A stretch of 64,000 nt of DNA from Astropecten irregularis (Eukaryota; Echinodermata; Asteroidea; Paxillosida; Astropectinidae). The DNA is taken from positions 20,088,001 through 20,152,000 of the forward strand of contig OZ020244.1 in assembly GCA_963971285.1 (NCBI GenBank). Reading direction: 5' to 3'. Under the pieces are notes generated by a model, which was not told the origin of the DNA, searched no databases, and saw only the letters and a list, made by a program, of their open reading frames with translations. The position numbers were made by a program, and so were the translations under genes. Shown one piece after another: positions 13,737 through 26,035 of this stretch; position 1 is the first letter of the stretch, and each line of letters starts with the position of its first letter.

Positions 13737-14142
13737 GTTATAACTATAATATACAAATCTGACAACCCGATAATGCCTCTTCGTCAGAATTTTACATAAT
13801 GAGTCGGAAATCACCTTGAACTATTTTCCTGGAGTTTGATTTTGTGTTTCAGACCATTAACAAGTTATTGCACAATGCAGATCAATAGGCATTTCTCCAT
13901 TTTATCACTTCTAATTAAGATATGTCCTTGTAATTATACAGGATGTAATGACTCTGATATTCCAAAATAAACATGTTCCCACAGAAACTGGAACAGGATC
14001 TACTGCTGATCAGCAGTTGTGATTACATAATAAGTGATAGGTAGATACATGTAGGCCCTACATGCTTTGTTGTACTATATTTCTCCATGATCATTGTACT
14101 CTGACTTGATGCAGGATTGCATCAAGTGAAATAACCACAAGG

Positions 14143-14202
14143 GAAATAACCACAAGGGAAACTGACTGAGATAACTCAGTCAGTTTCCCTTGTGGTTATT
14201 TC
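14143..14202. repeat. Perfect 28-bp inverted repeat, fused element arms
   Basis: Two 28-base arms beginning GAAATAACCACAAGGG and ending CCCTTGTGGTTATTTC are exact reverse complements around the loop ATAA. The arms are the termini of the tRNA-like foldback family, here joined with no interior. One extra partial arm copy precedes it at 14128. Confidence 0.9.
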
Positions 14203-14348
14203 ACGAATATATTAATTAAAAAGCCGTATCCTCTTTGAGTGATCCCCCATGTGCCGTTCCCAGGTTGCAGCATTGTTGCGTGTATCATTGAAACGATCCC
14301 TGGGGTGTGGCGGTGTGTGCGTGGTTTCATGGCTTCTGACTGCCAAAC

Positions 14349-14486
14349 GAACAAAGATAGTTGACTATTGGGGTCACCACCAACATAGGGCTGGATGGCT
14401 CAGTTGGTAGAGCGCCTGTACGGTATTCAGGAGGTCGCCGGTTCGAATCCCGCTCCAGTCAATTTTTCTTTGTTCACTTCTCAACA
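14349..14486 (+). mobile_element. tRNA-like foldback element, best copy
   Basis: GAACAAAGATAGTTGAC (14349) and GTCAATTTTTCTTTGTTCAC (14459) are inverted and bracket a 72-nt tRNA-like core (14389-14460). The core has acceptor-like GGCTGGA/TCCAGTC, D-arm GCTCAGTTGGTAGAGC and T-arm with GGTTCGAATCC, but its anticodon arm is irregular, so it is a tRNA-derived repeat and not a working tRNA gene. Confidence 0.75.
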
Positions 14487-16815
14487 ATTTTTTTTTTGGC
14501 GGGTGATCGTCACTCAGGAGGCCTATTCTGGGTCTTTGGCCCAGATCTCCAATCCGCACACACAATCCTTTTACACATTTCGCACATCAACCCTAAGTGT
14601 CCATGCCCCGCTTAACAAAAATGTTTTGCTGTGGCACTTGCTGTGTCCGGGAAAATTCAATTGGGCCGAGCTCAGCATGCGGTAGGTTTCAAAAGTCAAA
14701 CTGAATTTGCACCACACTCTGGGCCAGGACCCCGTTGCAATCTTGAACTGCACAGCCAAAAGCCTCGGAGACCAACCAGACTGATGACGGTGGCTGGGTC
14801 AAAATTAAATTTGTCCAGCCTTACACTGGTTTCAAGTGTCCTACCAGAGCCAGGTCCTATTTAAATTTATCAAGTTAATGGAGTCTGACATGTCAGAACC
14901 TGAATGAGCCTTGTTCTTTAAATATCCAGGACAGGAATTGATAGCGCTGATCCAGATAATCACTTGTTGTGCATGGAGGTATTCTGGTAAAAACTGTCTA
15001 AAATCTGGTAGGGTCTACAAAGAAAAATGTGTGGTCTCTGATGGTAACTGCCTTCAAATCTTGTAAAACAATGGCCCTTTGACTTCATTGCAGTTAAGCA
15101 GTGGTCCTTTCTGCAGCTAAACAATACCTCATTCCCAAGAATAGACAGACCAAACATAAAGAACCCGCTTAACAATTCCCCCTTTTTTATCTGACTTCCA
15201 AAATCCTTTCCCGTTTCCTATTGTTGACTGGCCAGTGCCAGCTTTGGTAAAAGTGTGGTGTCTTGTAACTGGAGTACCGGGCAAACAAGGAGCGCATTAT
15301 CAGGGAGTCAGGGAGAAAGCCCTACACTGTTCACCGAGAAGTCAGTGATCTTGCCGGTTTATTGTCCAGGGTTCCGGTTGAATTTCGATGATCTGACTCA
15401 TGGATGCTTTTATACAAACTTGAAGGAAAAGAAACAACTTGTGTGGGGATATCTTTGTTGGATTATTCGTACTTTGTGACACATGGAGGAAGGTAGTGGA
15501 TGAGATGAGAGGATGGAAGGTCCCTCTTTCAGGCAGCGGACAACGAGCAAAGTTTCTTGGGAGGGCCGAGCTTGGGATTTTACTGGAGTTTGTGAGAGTC
15601 ATTAATGTGTCAAATTCAACTGAACATGGTGAGCTTTAACATACAGACATAACAGTATTCCAGTGTTTCCTTACCATGATGTGCTATTTGATCATTCCTT
15701 CCCCTAGTGTGTGAAAATTATGAGCCTTCCTACAGTGTATCATAATGTATTCAAGTTTCCTGTTGGACGACAGCCAAAAAAATGTCCGAACATGTATCTC
15801 CATCATTCGACAAGTTTGATGTCGCAGACTGAAACGGCGGAAATGTTTTGAGACAGTTTTGATATTGAGCATGTTTGGTCTTCCCCTGGTCAGCCTGTAT
15901 TTCCCAGTGCTGCCATGTACATGTATCTCAGATGGCGGTTTCTCAGCCTCTCTCTTCCACGAGGGGCACTTAAAGTGCAGCTGCACCCTAAAAATGATGA
16001 ATATTTCATCCCCAGGGGCTAAGGCAGCTCAGGACCTTACTCGAGGGAGGGAATTTCATGCCAGAGTGGCCGTTTCCCCGGACAGAGAGCGATTTCCTGT
16101 CTTTGCTTTTGACTGCTCTCTGCTGTGTTGACCAGCCAGATCTTATTCCACGGACAACTTCCTGTTCCACTTGACGGTTACCTCAATATTTCTGACGATC
16201 AGTAACAAAAGCATGAACCGGGAAAAAAAATCGAGGACACTCAGAACTTGAAATTTCACACGATTTCTTGTCAACACGCAAGTTTTATTTTTCCAAGTTG
16301 GTACCGGTAGTTAAATTACCAGCATATCAATGTCATTATAAAATATACAATTTACAATTTCAGACAAGAGGTTAAAAAAAAAGATAAAAGTGTGCATTTC
16401 ATAATTAATAAGAATCACATTTGTATTTTAGGTAAATGACGAGTTAATCATTTTCTGTTGTCCTTGATGAAAGAGCAAAGCGTTTTTAGTTTCAGGTTGT
16501 CCTGTGCATCATATCCGGATCTTACGCATACTTGATCCATTTTTGATTCTGTGGTTTCGTCCTATTTAGGGAAGTGCTGATGTTTCAGTAGCTGGATATT
16601 GCCATAGGGACAGTCGTGCAATACCTTTTTTAACCAGGAAGTGGGAAAAACTGGTCAAATTTGCTGTACTCGCCGAGGTTTTGCAGCCAATATCATTGGC
16701 CGATGAGGGCAGATGATACAAAACCCGCAATGTTCCCGCCAATAACAAAATGGCCATTTTTAAAAGACACAATCTCTCTGTCAACAAAAGGAATTTGCTC
16801 GCATCTCTGTTAAGT

Positions 16816-16872
16816 AAACAAACAAGCAGGAGGTCGTGGGTTCGAATCCCACCTGAGCCAGCACGTGATTTG
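16816..16872 (+). repeat. tRNA-like fragment (T-arm half), likely SINE remnant
   Basis: AGCAGGAGGTCGTGGGTTCG followed by AATCCCACCTGAGCCA gives a perfect 5-bp T-stem GTGGG/CCCAC and a B box, but no A-box half is present upstream. A related fragment lies at about 40415-40453 (GCAGGTGGTCATGGGG, TTCTAATCCCACCC). Confidence 0.5.
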
Positions 16873-19800
16873 TTCACATGCACTCACAAGCACTGAGTAT
16901 GCAGTGCTCATCCAAGTCGGTGAAGGGCAAGCCTAATTTTGCATAAGTAAACAAGTAGATAAAAATCTGCAATCATCCACATCTTCCAACATCTAAAAAT
17001 GTAATAATATTTTATAAAATATAATCCTGCATGAGAAAATAAAAAAAAAATTAAAAGAAAGAAGTCTCCACATACAGTCAATGATAATAAATCATACATG
17101 GCTGTTTTGTTGATAGAAGAAAAATGATGCCACGCTTGTGTGCATCTGTTGTGACAGAGCCATATGTCCCATCGTTTTTTATTGACATTATCGCCCTGCT
17201 GAATTTCCTCACATTGCTTGGCCCTCCTGTGCTACGGTACCTCGATAACCGCTGGACTGCCTTGCAAGTTGCAAGGACCAGATTGGGCATTTGTTCACTT
17301 CTACCCCTCTTCCACCCCCAACCTCTACCCCTAGCACATAGTCATCTTCACCTGTCAGATGTTCAAACACAGTTTGCCTTCGTTCCCTGTCCCTCCGTCC
17401 GTCCGACCAAGAGTAAAAAGGCCCCCATATCCCTATCGTTTTACAATTAATTGATTTTTTTTCAACGCAAGCAGATTAATTGCAATGTCTGATTTTCATG
17501 GCTTGTGCGTTGCTAACGTAGGCATGAGTGGTCACTAATTGCAATGCAGAGCATGGACAGGACATCCACTCCAGCCACGCCGATACCACAATTTTATAGA
17601 AATCAAGAGAAATCTTCACAGATGGAGCCACCAAAAGCATGTGTATTCAGGTGTTAAACGTGAATATCAATGAGTGCAATTTTTTTTTTGAAAGATTCAT
17701 TTTATTTCAGTTTTGTCGAGAGGGAAATTTTATATTCATGGGGCTGTTCGTCTGGAAGCATTAAGCAGCCAAATGGAAGCTTGTAATTGTGTTACTTTTC
17801 AGGTTTTCTAGTTTGATTGCTGGTTATGAACGGTGTATATCCATGGGTGCATCTCTCTCCTGAGGTTTGAGTCACTGTAGCTAATCTGTGGAAGCCAGGT
17901 TGGTTGGAAGATTTCAACTGGAGTTCCAGTTTGACTTCATAGCAAGAGAATGATGAAAGAGAACTTGCAAGTTCTTGTCACAAGGGGTGGCCTTTTCTTT
18001 TTTTGTGTTCCCCCTTTTTTTAAAACTTCATTCGGAAGTACATGTATCTTGAAATGATGGAAGGTTTATAGGGATATTCCAAAGGGAATACTGCCTGATG
18101 TCTAACAACAGCAACCCACATGACCATGCATGAATTCCATTGAGGCCATGGAGGTGACTGGCAGCATCGAGTCCTTCGCCCTGGTCTTGGACTTGATGCT
18201 CTGTCAAAAGTCCTACCATAAACATGTTCCTAATGGAACTGTCTCTTATAAAGGACAAGCATTTAACTCAATATGTACGTGGTTTGCAGGGTGTGGCCTG
18301 CTCTTGTTTGCAATTCATGGGTGTGTCACCAAAGAGGCATTCCTGAAAAGGAACATGGTGGACTTGAGTTTTTTTAGAAGCTCCCCAACTCCCTTGACCT
18401 GTACACTCATTCCTCTCCTAACTAGTGAAGTTGAGCCTATGTGAATACTGCCTTCTGTTCCTAATAATATTGATGCCAATGTATCCCTGTAGAATGTTGT
18501 CTGTGGTTTCTGCATTGTGACATTCATGTTCAAACTTCATGTCAATACCAGCAGCTGTGCATGCACATTCACATCATTCATCACACTACATAAGCTCCCC
18601 TTAGGAGGCTACCGACATTGGACAATCATTTCAAGCCGTGCGTTCTCCCACGGAGAGCACATCGAAAGCCCAGTCACCTCCTCTCTGTGGATTCGCGCCT
18701 AAAAATAGATCGGGATATGAAGGCCTATTCCTTCACTGCTCACGATACGGACTTGTTTTGTACAATGTCCTAGCTGAATCTTTACCGGAATTTCGAACCT
18801 TCAAAATCAACAGCACTTGAGAAAATCTACAGGAAAGCAGAGTTGTGTTTAATAAGGTGACTGTTTGACTATCGGAGAATGTGTATTTGAGTTTCGACCA
18901 ATCAGAACATTGTTAGCAGATGTGATTTTGGGAGGTGCCAGATGATTGGCCAATTGGTGAGGTGGATGTCAAACAGTTCGTCCAATCAGGTCTGAGGTAA
19001 AGTGAGGTTGGCATTTTACTTGACTTGCAGCTTGTCACCTTAAAAATACCTCACCAAACCTTAAGCACCTGGTGAGCTTGTAAGCATTTTAGCCAAGTAA
19101 TTGAGATCAGCTGGTTGTCAGTCTCAATTATGCGGTGAGCCCTCTGTTGTTGTTACTCACCCATGCCAGTCATTATTTTTAAAATGAGCTGACCTCATCA
19201 TGCTCACACTGTCCTGAGAGAAATTCTGCACAGCCCCCTCTTGTGGTAGTAAAAGACCATGTTTGCAGTTGAATTATTTCCAGCTCCAAGTTGTGTGACA
19301 TAAAATTTTCAGATTACCACATGCCATTGCTATTGTGTTTTGCTAGTGGAACCACTATGTCTACACAGGATGTTGCTGTATGCACCCTTCATAATATAAA
19401 ACAAAATCTTCATCACATTGATGGAATTTGTGTCTTCAGTGTAAACACAACTACTGTGTGGCCTTTTTTTTTTCATTAAATATTTTTTGCCTGGTTGGGC
19501 ATGGATCAAGTGTGTCAGTCACGGAAGTGTTGTACCTTTTTTTTTTATGACGTCTCTTTACCAAGCTGGCATCCACTTGATCTATGGAACCTAGCATCGT
19601 GTGATTTAAATCCACATATCGATTAAATTAAATATCGATATCGGCTCGTTCATCAAGCCCTCTTAAACAATCTGATTGGTCATGTACATGTAGACTTAAC
19701 TTTTAATTTCTGTCCTCTTTGGTTTAACATTACCTGTATTATCAATTTTCATTTTATGAAATCTGCCAAAAAGTTAAGGTAAATTTCAGCTGATTGATAC

Positions 19801-21480
19801 CCATTGTAAAACCACAGTAATCGATATCACTTATCAATTTGATAATCGATATTGACAGCGTGTTGATGACACTCAGCCAGGTTTGATAACCTATCATAAA
19901 TTTGTATTTGATAAGCCGCATTCAATGGGGTGTATTAGTACGGTCAGGTAGACATACATGTAGACTGTATTGCATAAACTCCTACAGTACCGGTGATTAA
20001 AACCTTACTTCTCTGTGCCATCGGCACTGGTTCAATATCAATTGTTCAAGCGGCCACCAATTTATTCGTGCGCACACTCGAGTTCACCCGGCCGTCATCG
20101 ATAAATTTGCTGGTTGTTTCCTCCACGGTTGACGGAACATCGCAGAGTAGCCTGCCCCCAAACCTCTGACGGATTCCCCCCTTCCATCTCCGCCCACCTA
20201 CCCTCTGCACCACCCCTACTAGTCCTAGTGAATAATCAGCCCCTTGCGAGTTGATTCATGATAATTCCTTGGTATTGATCCCCCTCTCCGTAAGTCCCCG
20301 TCGTCCTCGTCGTCGGTGGTTCCCTGCTTCCTGCTCAGGAATATTATGCCTCTGAGGGGTTGAGTGGGATGCTAAACAACCTCACACACACATGTACAAT
20401 ACACGCTGGCATGGGACTACAGGTTGATAGTTCATCAGAGCTCCATGCATATGCCAGTCTGTTCAAGCTAGAGACAGTCATTATGATGATCCACACACAC
20501 ATCTGACGTCAACCTACCTCCCCTCCCCCCTCTCTGCACGATGACGAGCCAACACTGCTAGCTGCCTAGTATTTTGTTTTCTTTTTCATTCGCCACTGTC
20601 TGCTAACGCGTGAGGATGGGATACAGTAATGCCAGCGGTTCGTGAACTGCAATTCAGCCAAGCCAAGCCTGGCTGATCGACCGCCTTTACTGCTCGTCAC
20701 ATGGGATTTTATTTATGTATATGAACGATGGGGAATGTACCGGTGACCGAGGCATTGGGTCGTAGTGGATCCTACAACATGTCTCCACAGTGGTAAGATC
20801 TTCTCAAATTCATCATCTCCCTGATCAAGGAAGAGTGCTATAGGATGATAGGATGCCTGTTGTTTCATACACAAAAGTTCAACAGTACACGGCTTGTTAG
20901 GTTTGCGACAGATTTTCTGCTTGGCTAGCTTCCCCATTTTCTCGACTTGCTCTGTGTGTGGCCAATGGTGCAGAAATGATCGATGCACATACAAATTACA
21001 TACACGCACATGTATACGTTCCCATTCGTGATCATCTGGTTAATTTCTAATTTGCACACTCACGATTCTTACTCGTGGGTTGTACTGGTATAATAAAATT
21101 CTGTCTGATTTGATTGTGTTGGTAGTGTGTGTCGCCTTGTATGTGATGAATCATAATCTGGCAGGTAGTCAATTGTACATGGTGATGAACATTTACATTT
21201 AATACAATTCTCTTGTTCTGACACAAACCTCGTGAACCAAAATCTTTGTGAAGAGGACATTGCATTCATCCTTGGTCCTCCTTACGTAATAGTCGGCAGG
21301 AATTGGTAGTCGGGTTGGAGGATTATAAATAGATGATTATCACTGGTTAAACAGAGGAATGGTGATATCAGTTCATGGAACCAAATAAACTCAAAGCAAA
21401 TAGGTGAAGGGATTGTTGAATTGGAAGTTACATGCCTTAATAACCCCGCACCAACACCCCTACCTGCGTTTGGTGATCAT

Positions 21481-21714
21481 AGGGCCTTTTCGAAACGGAG
21501 GCTTAGGCTCAGGCTCAGGCTCAGGCTTTGGCTCTGGCTCAGGCGCAGGCTCCGGTCCCGTCATCCATATGCTGAAAATATAGGTTGTGGTTTTTTCATG
21601 GGAGCTGAAGCTTTGTTTTCCTTTTCAAACCAGAGAATCTACTTCCAAACCACAGGCAAAAGCCTCTATTTTGATACCCGTTATTTTAGAATGGATTCAT
21701 GAAATGGTGCCGGC

Positions 21715-21751
<37 letters not shown>

Positions 21752-21772
21752 TCTCCGTTTTGAAAAGGCCCA
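21481..21772. mobile_element. Foldback element with hexamer-repeat ends, copy 1
   Basis: GGGCCTTTTCGAAACGGAGG leads into a run of GGCTCA hexamers; the other end has TGAGCC hexamers and CTCCGTTTTGAAAAGGCCC. The interior (CATATGCTGAAAATATAGG, TTGTGGTTTTTTCAT) matches 63473-63690 in the opposite direction. Confidence 0.85.
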
Positions 21773-22397
21773 TAGCCTCCCTCACAGGAAGTGACAAGAG
21801 AAAGAAGTTATAACTTATCATACCCCAGGGGCCCAGTGTCATTGAGCTTAAAGGCACAAACATGCCACTTAACATGATGTGTCTTCCTTCATTACAAAGA
21901 AAGGCAAACAGGATTAGGCAGCATATTATGGTGTGATGTTAACGAGTTGGACTTTTATCATGCTGTCCTTGGCTGAGCATGATATTCACTTGGGATTTTG
22001 GTTTGCAGCCCGATTTTAGCAAGATTTCCTTGAGCTGAAGTAAATTTTGGTCCCTAAGGAACAGTACTGCAACCACCTGTGAATAATCCTTGGTGTTAAC
22101 CCTGTAAACACGATTTAGCATAATTCACAATTTTGGTTGCTGTTTAGTAAATGAATATAAGGTCACTAGGGGTAGATTGTAATTGCCCGTTTTCATCATT
22201 TACTCACGATCTAAAAGAGGCTACCATTTGAAAGGATTTATATTTTTTTTAATTGAATTACAGCATACGGTACATTACAACCGCACTGAAAGCAGCAAGA
22301 TTCTAGTGCCATAATTAATGATGCCACGCTACACGATCAATTTCATGTTGACGTGGAAACTGTATTGTATAAGGTAATTACCTTCAGCCCCTGTCAT

Positions 22398-22415
22398 CGG
22401 CCGGCCGGCCGGCCG
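22398..22415. repeat. (CGGC)n palindromic run
   Basis: CGGCCGGCCGGCCGGCCG, fully self-complementary, in an otherwise AT-rich intron. Confidence 0.95.
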
Positions 22416-22924
22416 AAAGTGCAATTAGTGAAACCGAAACATTTTGTCTGTTATACCATTCCCGGCTGAGCCTGTACTGCGTTTGCAGTACATTTCGCGC
22501 TGTTACCAAGGTTACTCGTTCTTTCCTGTTTAAGCAAGGCATAATAACTCCTAATGAAACTGTACCATTAAGGGTGAATTGATGCGGCACTTTATCCATC
22601 CCAGTGGAGGCAGTTTATGACGGAGGCTGATCTTACTTTTATGAATGGTTACCGGTAATTGTCTTGTCGCTGTCAGGTTTCATTGAGGATCTTCCCAGTG
22701 CCCGCCCGATTCCCTCGATGCTTCTATCAGGAATTGCTGGGTTTTATGGTGTTTTTTTTCTTCAGTGGAGTGGATAAATGAGTACTTAGACGTCTAGGTA
22801 CACAATTTTTCAAGTCATTTATTCTAATCTGCGTATGAAGTCGACATGTCGAAATTGGAGATGTTGGTAGTGTTTCATTCATGCTCTCTCGGAATCAAGA
22901 GCTTCCTGAGGGGACTGCTTCCAT

Positions 22925-23036
22925 GGGGCCGATTTTAATAACGCTTTGCAATCATCGCTAAAGCCCAAATCCATCGCTTAACGGAACCGAAAATTTGGGC
23001 TTTAGCGATGATCGCAAATCGTTAGTGAAATCGGCC
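22925..23036. mobile_element. Foldback MITE, 112 bp, GGGGCCGATTTTA ends
   Basis: GGGGCCGATTTTAATAACG opposes CGTTAGTGAAATCGGCC, and the inner arms CATCGCTAAAGCCCAAAT and ATTTGGGCTTTAGCGATG are a perfect 18-bp inverted pair. It can fold almost end to end. Confidence 0.8.
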
Positions 23037-23707
23037 TAAGGTCTCTTGCAGTCCTCCTACCTCTCCCCGCTCCCCACCTTCCACTATCCACTTACTTGTT
23101 TCACTTTGCAGTCTTCCAATGGGTGCTGAGGTATTGGAGAAAATGGAAGCTTGAAAATCAAAGTCCTTGTGGATTTAATGAGTAATTTCAGTCCAACATA
23201 CCATTAAGCTATTTTGTTTTTCAGGGCTTGATCACTTCACATTCAGGTTTTGATGATGTGAAATTCCTTTTCTGACATGCAATTTCAGTCTCTTTCTGCT
23301 CAGTGTAGTTTTCCATTCTGTCTGTCGGTATATCTTCTTCATTGCAACGCCGTTTTGCATAAATTTGCATACATGATGTTTAAAAAAGAATATTGCATTG
23401 CACACTTGCACTCAGGCTGTGTGGTTTTATTTTTGAAGAGGGGTACTTGAATGCATATGGCATCTTCGAGGTTATTACCCCCTAGCCTAGCATGTGCATA
23501 ATGACTATGCTGATAATATGTACACCAAGGATACAAGGAGTTTTTTTTCAACCCTTACATTTCATTTGTCAGATGAAATGTAAGAATTCCAGATTATTTG
23601 ATTGGTGTTTTTGTAAGAAAAAAATATAATTTGAGAAAGAATGTTTGATTAAATTTTGTGTCTAGGAAAATGATTTAATCAATTCATTCTTTGCTTTGCT
23701 CTGACTG

Positions 23708-23838
23708 CGTCCAAATTGCTCGGCTACGGCTTGATATTACACACGAATCTATGGGAATTGGCTGCAGCCGCTGCCATAGATGTGTGTGTGTGTGTGTGTA
23801 AAGCTAAATGCAGCCGTAGCCAAATAATTTGGATGTGG
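23708..23838. repeat. Inverted repeat with (TG)n core
   Basis: CCAAATTGCTCGGCTACGGC and GGCTGCAGCC lie upstream of a (TG)11-like run (about 23783-23800), then GCAGCCGTAGCCAAATAATT. A similar CGGCTATGGC...GGCTGCAGCC pattern recurs at 26930-27005. Confidence 0.5.
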
Positions 23839-23984
23839 CTTCTCATTAATACTTCTCGGAAATTCAATGAGATGCCTCATTCATTTTGGTTAGCTATGCT
23901 GTCCCCTACCCTATGTAAGATTATGTATGAATTACATAATGTATGTAAATCGAAGGAAGGAATAGGTTAGGGACATCTCTTAAG

Positions 23985-24126
23985 CCCCTTTTTTCCCCCA
24001 AGGAAGGCGATCAGTGATCTGGTGCTCAAAAGCTGCTCCGGACCACATTTAAACGTATCCTGCCTGGGACGTGGATTTGCAAGATCAAATATGGCGACTA
24101 AGATCAGCAGCCAAACAAACATGGCC
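23985..24126. mobile_element. MITE, CTGTTTGTTT/AAACAAACATG family, copy 1
   Basis: Shares GATCAGTGATCTGG, CAAAAGCTG, CCTGCCTGGGA, AAGATCAAATATGGC and AAACAAACATG with 54286-54427 over its full length. The left end is more decayed. Confidence 0.7.
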
Positions 24127-24205
24127 CACGTATTTGGATGAAGAGTGGGATTGACGAAATGGAGGAGGAAGGTTGTTTAAGATCTCGGAAATTCATAGAA
24201 ATGGA

Positions 24206-24232
24206 AAGTGGGAAAAAAAAAAAAAAAAAAAA
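24206..24232. repeat. Poly(A) run
   Basis: About 20 A residues. Homopolymer without an adjoining recognisable SINE or LINE. Confidence 0.9.
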
Positions 24233-24458
24233 GATCCCCCAAAATAAAAAGAGTGCAACGGCCAGCTTGAGATTGAGCGATCAAGCCGAGGGATTCTAAT
24301 TAGCATGAAAGCCACCATCCTGTGAATCAGGATTGCATCACCTTGTATCTTGGCTGGTGACCAAGCCGAGTTACCACGGCAACCTGATCCGCGCACGCTT
24401 CAAAGACAGCCGTGAATGTAAAGGGTGCGGGGGACCACTGAAGCACATGGTGAAGGTA

Positions 24459-24474
24459 GGGGGGGGGGGGGGGG
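24459..24474. repeat. Poly(G) run
   Basis: Uninterrupted G tract of about 15. A similar tract lies at about 26612-26628. Confidence 0.9.
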
Positions 24475-25825
24475 TGGAGGTTAGGCCTCATGCATGCCTG
24501 TTTGTGTGTCAGGTGTGGCCTGATATCTTTGACTCATGTTTGAGAGCGCGCAGTTGCTGTGCCAAGGAATTTTTTATTCCGCATTTTTTTACTTCTCTTT
24601 CCTCAACAAACAGAACGCAAGACATTTTTTTGTTTGTACAGTTTGCATATAAAATTAATACATGTACAATGTACAATTTACATGTGTATGCCTTGCCCTG
24701 GCATTTACATACTTGTGCATTCTTTTGTCGGCACGTTAATTAGTAATGTTCACTCGCATAGAGTACACAAATGAACAAGCCTGGATCAAATCATGGTGCT
24801 AATAACGGCCTCCTTTTGTCCTTGGTTCTGGTAGCCATGGCAACATGTCTCCATGGTGTTTGTCTCACTGTGGCTCTCTTGTAATTAAGGTTATTTTAAT
24901 CTCAGACCTGAGGTTTTTGTTAGAGCGCACCAATAAAAAAGTGATAGATTCACAAAACAATTATGCGCATAATAAATGATCTCCGTATATTGTCTCATTG
25001 TCTAATTCTCTATGTGATACTTAGCAATACCGACAGAACAAAGCAGCATCACCATTCAAGAACCTTTAAGCAGTTTCTTTTGTTTCCATTCACATATTCC
25101 AGTACCACAGGAAAAACATGTATGTAATCATTGCTTATTAATCAAAACTACTGACGCACATTCTTAATAAGCATTGTAATTTGTTGTTTGTCTACCGATA
25201 TTAACTTCCCAAATACATGAAAATTTTTAACTTTCCGAATAAAATCCAGTGAAATTATCCTTCCTGATGTTATCGGCTCTCAGGAATAAAAAAAACAGAA
25301 CTTCCGTGCCCGGCATTTCACCGCTCTCAGGTCCCGGAATTTTAGACCTGACAACAGCCTTTCCGTCCAAAACAAATTACCGTCGCCTGACCAGATAATA
25401 AACGCACAGGTTTGATGGACTCGGCAGTAGTGGATCGAACACTGTCCAAGGACAAATCGTCCTCCCTCCGCAACCTCTATCTGATTTGAAGCAATAAAAT
25501 CAAAGAGTTCAACCTAAAATGTCAGGCGGTGTTAATCCAGGTACCGGGAAAAAAAAATTGTTCAAAGAGAGGCCGTCTTCCTTTTTTGGCCCCGCAGGCA
25601 TCGCTGGTAACTAATTGTTACCGGATGTGCAACACTTGCCTCTCAGTCCACTATGAGAACAACATTTTAAAATTAAAAAAATTTCACACGGCAATGTTGA
25701 TCTGTGTTATCTACGAGCAATATGTTACTCCTCTATACTGCTTGTACTTTTATTGCTGTCACCTATTTCATCTACGATCTGCTTAGTACAGTAAACTTGT
25801 TTAGCTATTAAATATCTTCCTTATC

Positions 25826-26035
25826 AGGCCTTGCGCTAACTTTTTTCCTGGCTAGCCCACTGGGCCAGCTTACTTCAGATTTTACTCGCCCGTTTAGATT
25901 TTTACTAGTCCATACATATGTTGATCCATACCTTAACAGGTTATGGTAGGTTCTCATTTTTTTTTAGTAGCCCTCTGGGCAACCAAGGAAGGGAGTCTAG
26001 CTAGCCTGGAGCAGTTTTTGCTAAATTTCAAGCCC
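25826..26035. mobile_element. Probable foldback repeat with CTGGCTAGCC arms
   Basis: CAGGCCTTGCGCTAAC and CCTGGCTAGCCCACTGGGCC face CTCTGGGCAACC, TAGCTAGCCTGGAGC and TTGCTAAATTTCAAGCCC. The arms pair imperfectly, suggesting an old copy. Confidence 0.45.

Noticed and set aside
14389-14460. Functional tRNA gene
   Set aside because: A and B boxes and acceptor pairing are present, but the anticodon loop lacks the expected T at position 33 and the stems have mismatches. Copies are dispersed with shared flanks, so it is a repeat.
16566-16883. 105-codon - strand frame
   Set aside because: Overlaps a tRNA-like SINE fragment (its GSGGIRTHDL start is the typical translation of a reversed B box).
24333-24743. 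136-codon + strand frame
   Set aside because: Runs through a poly(G) tract and low-complexity sequence; no homology or splice support.
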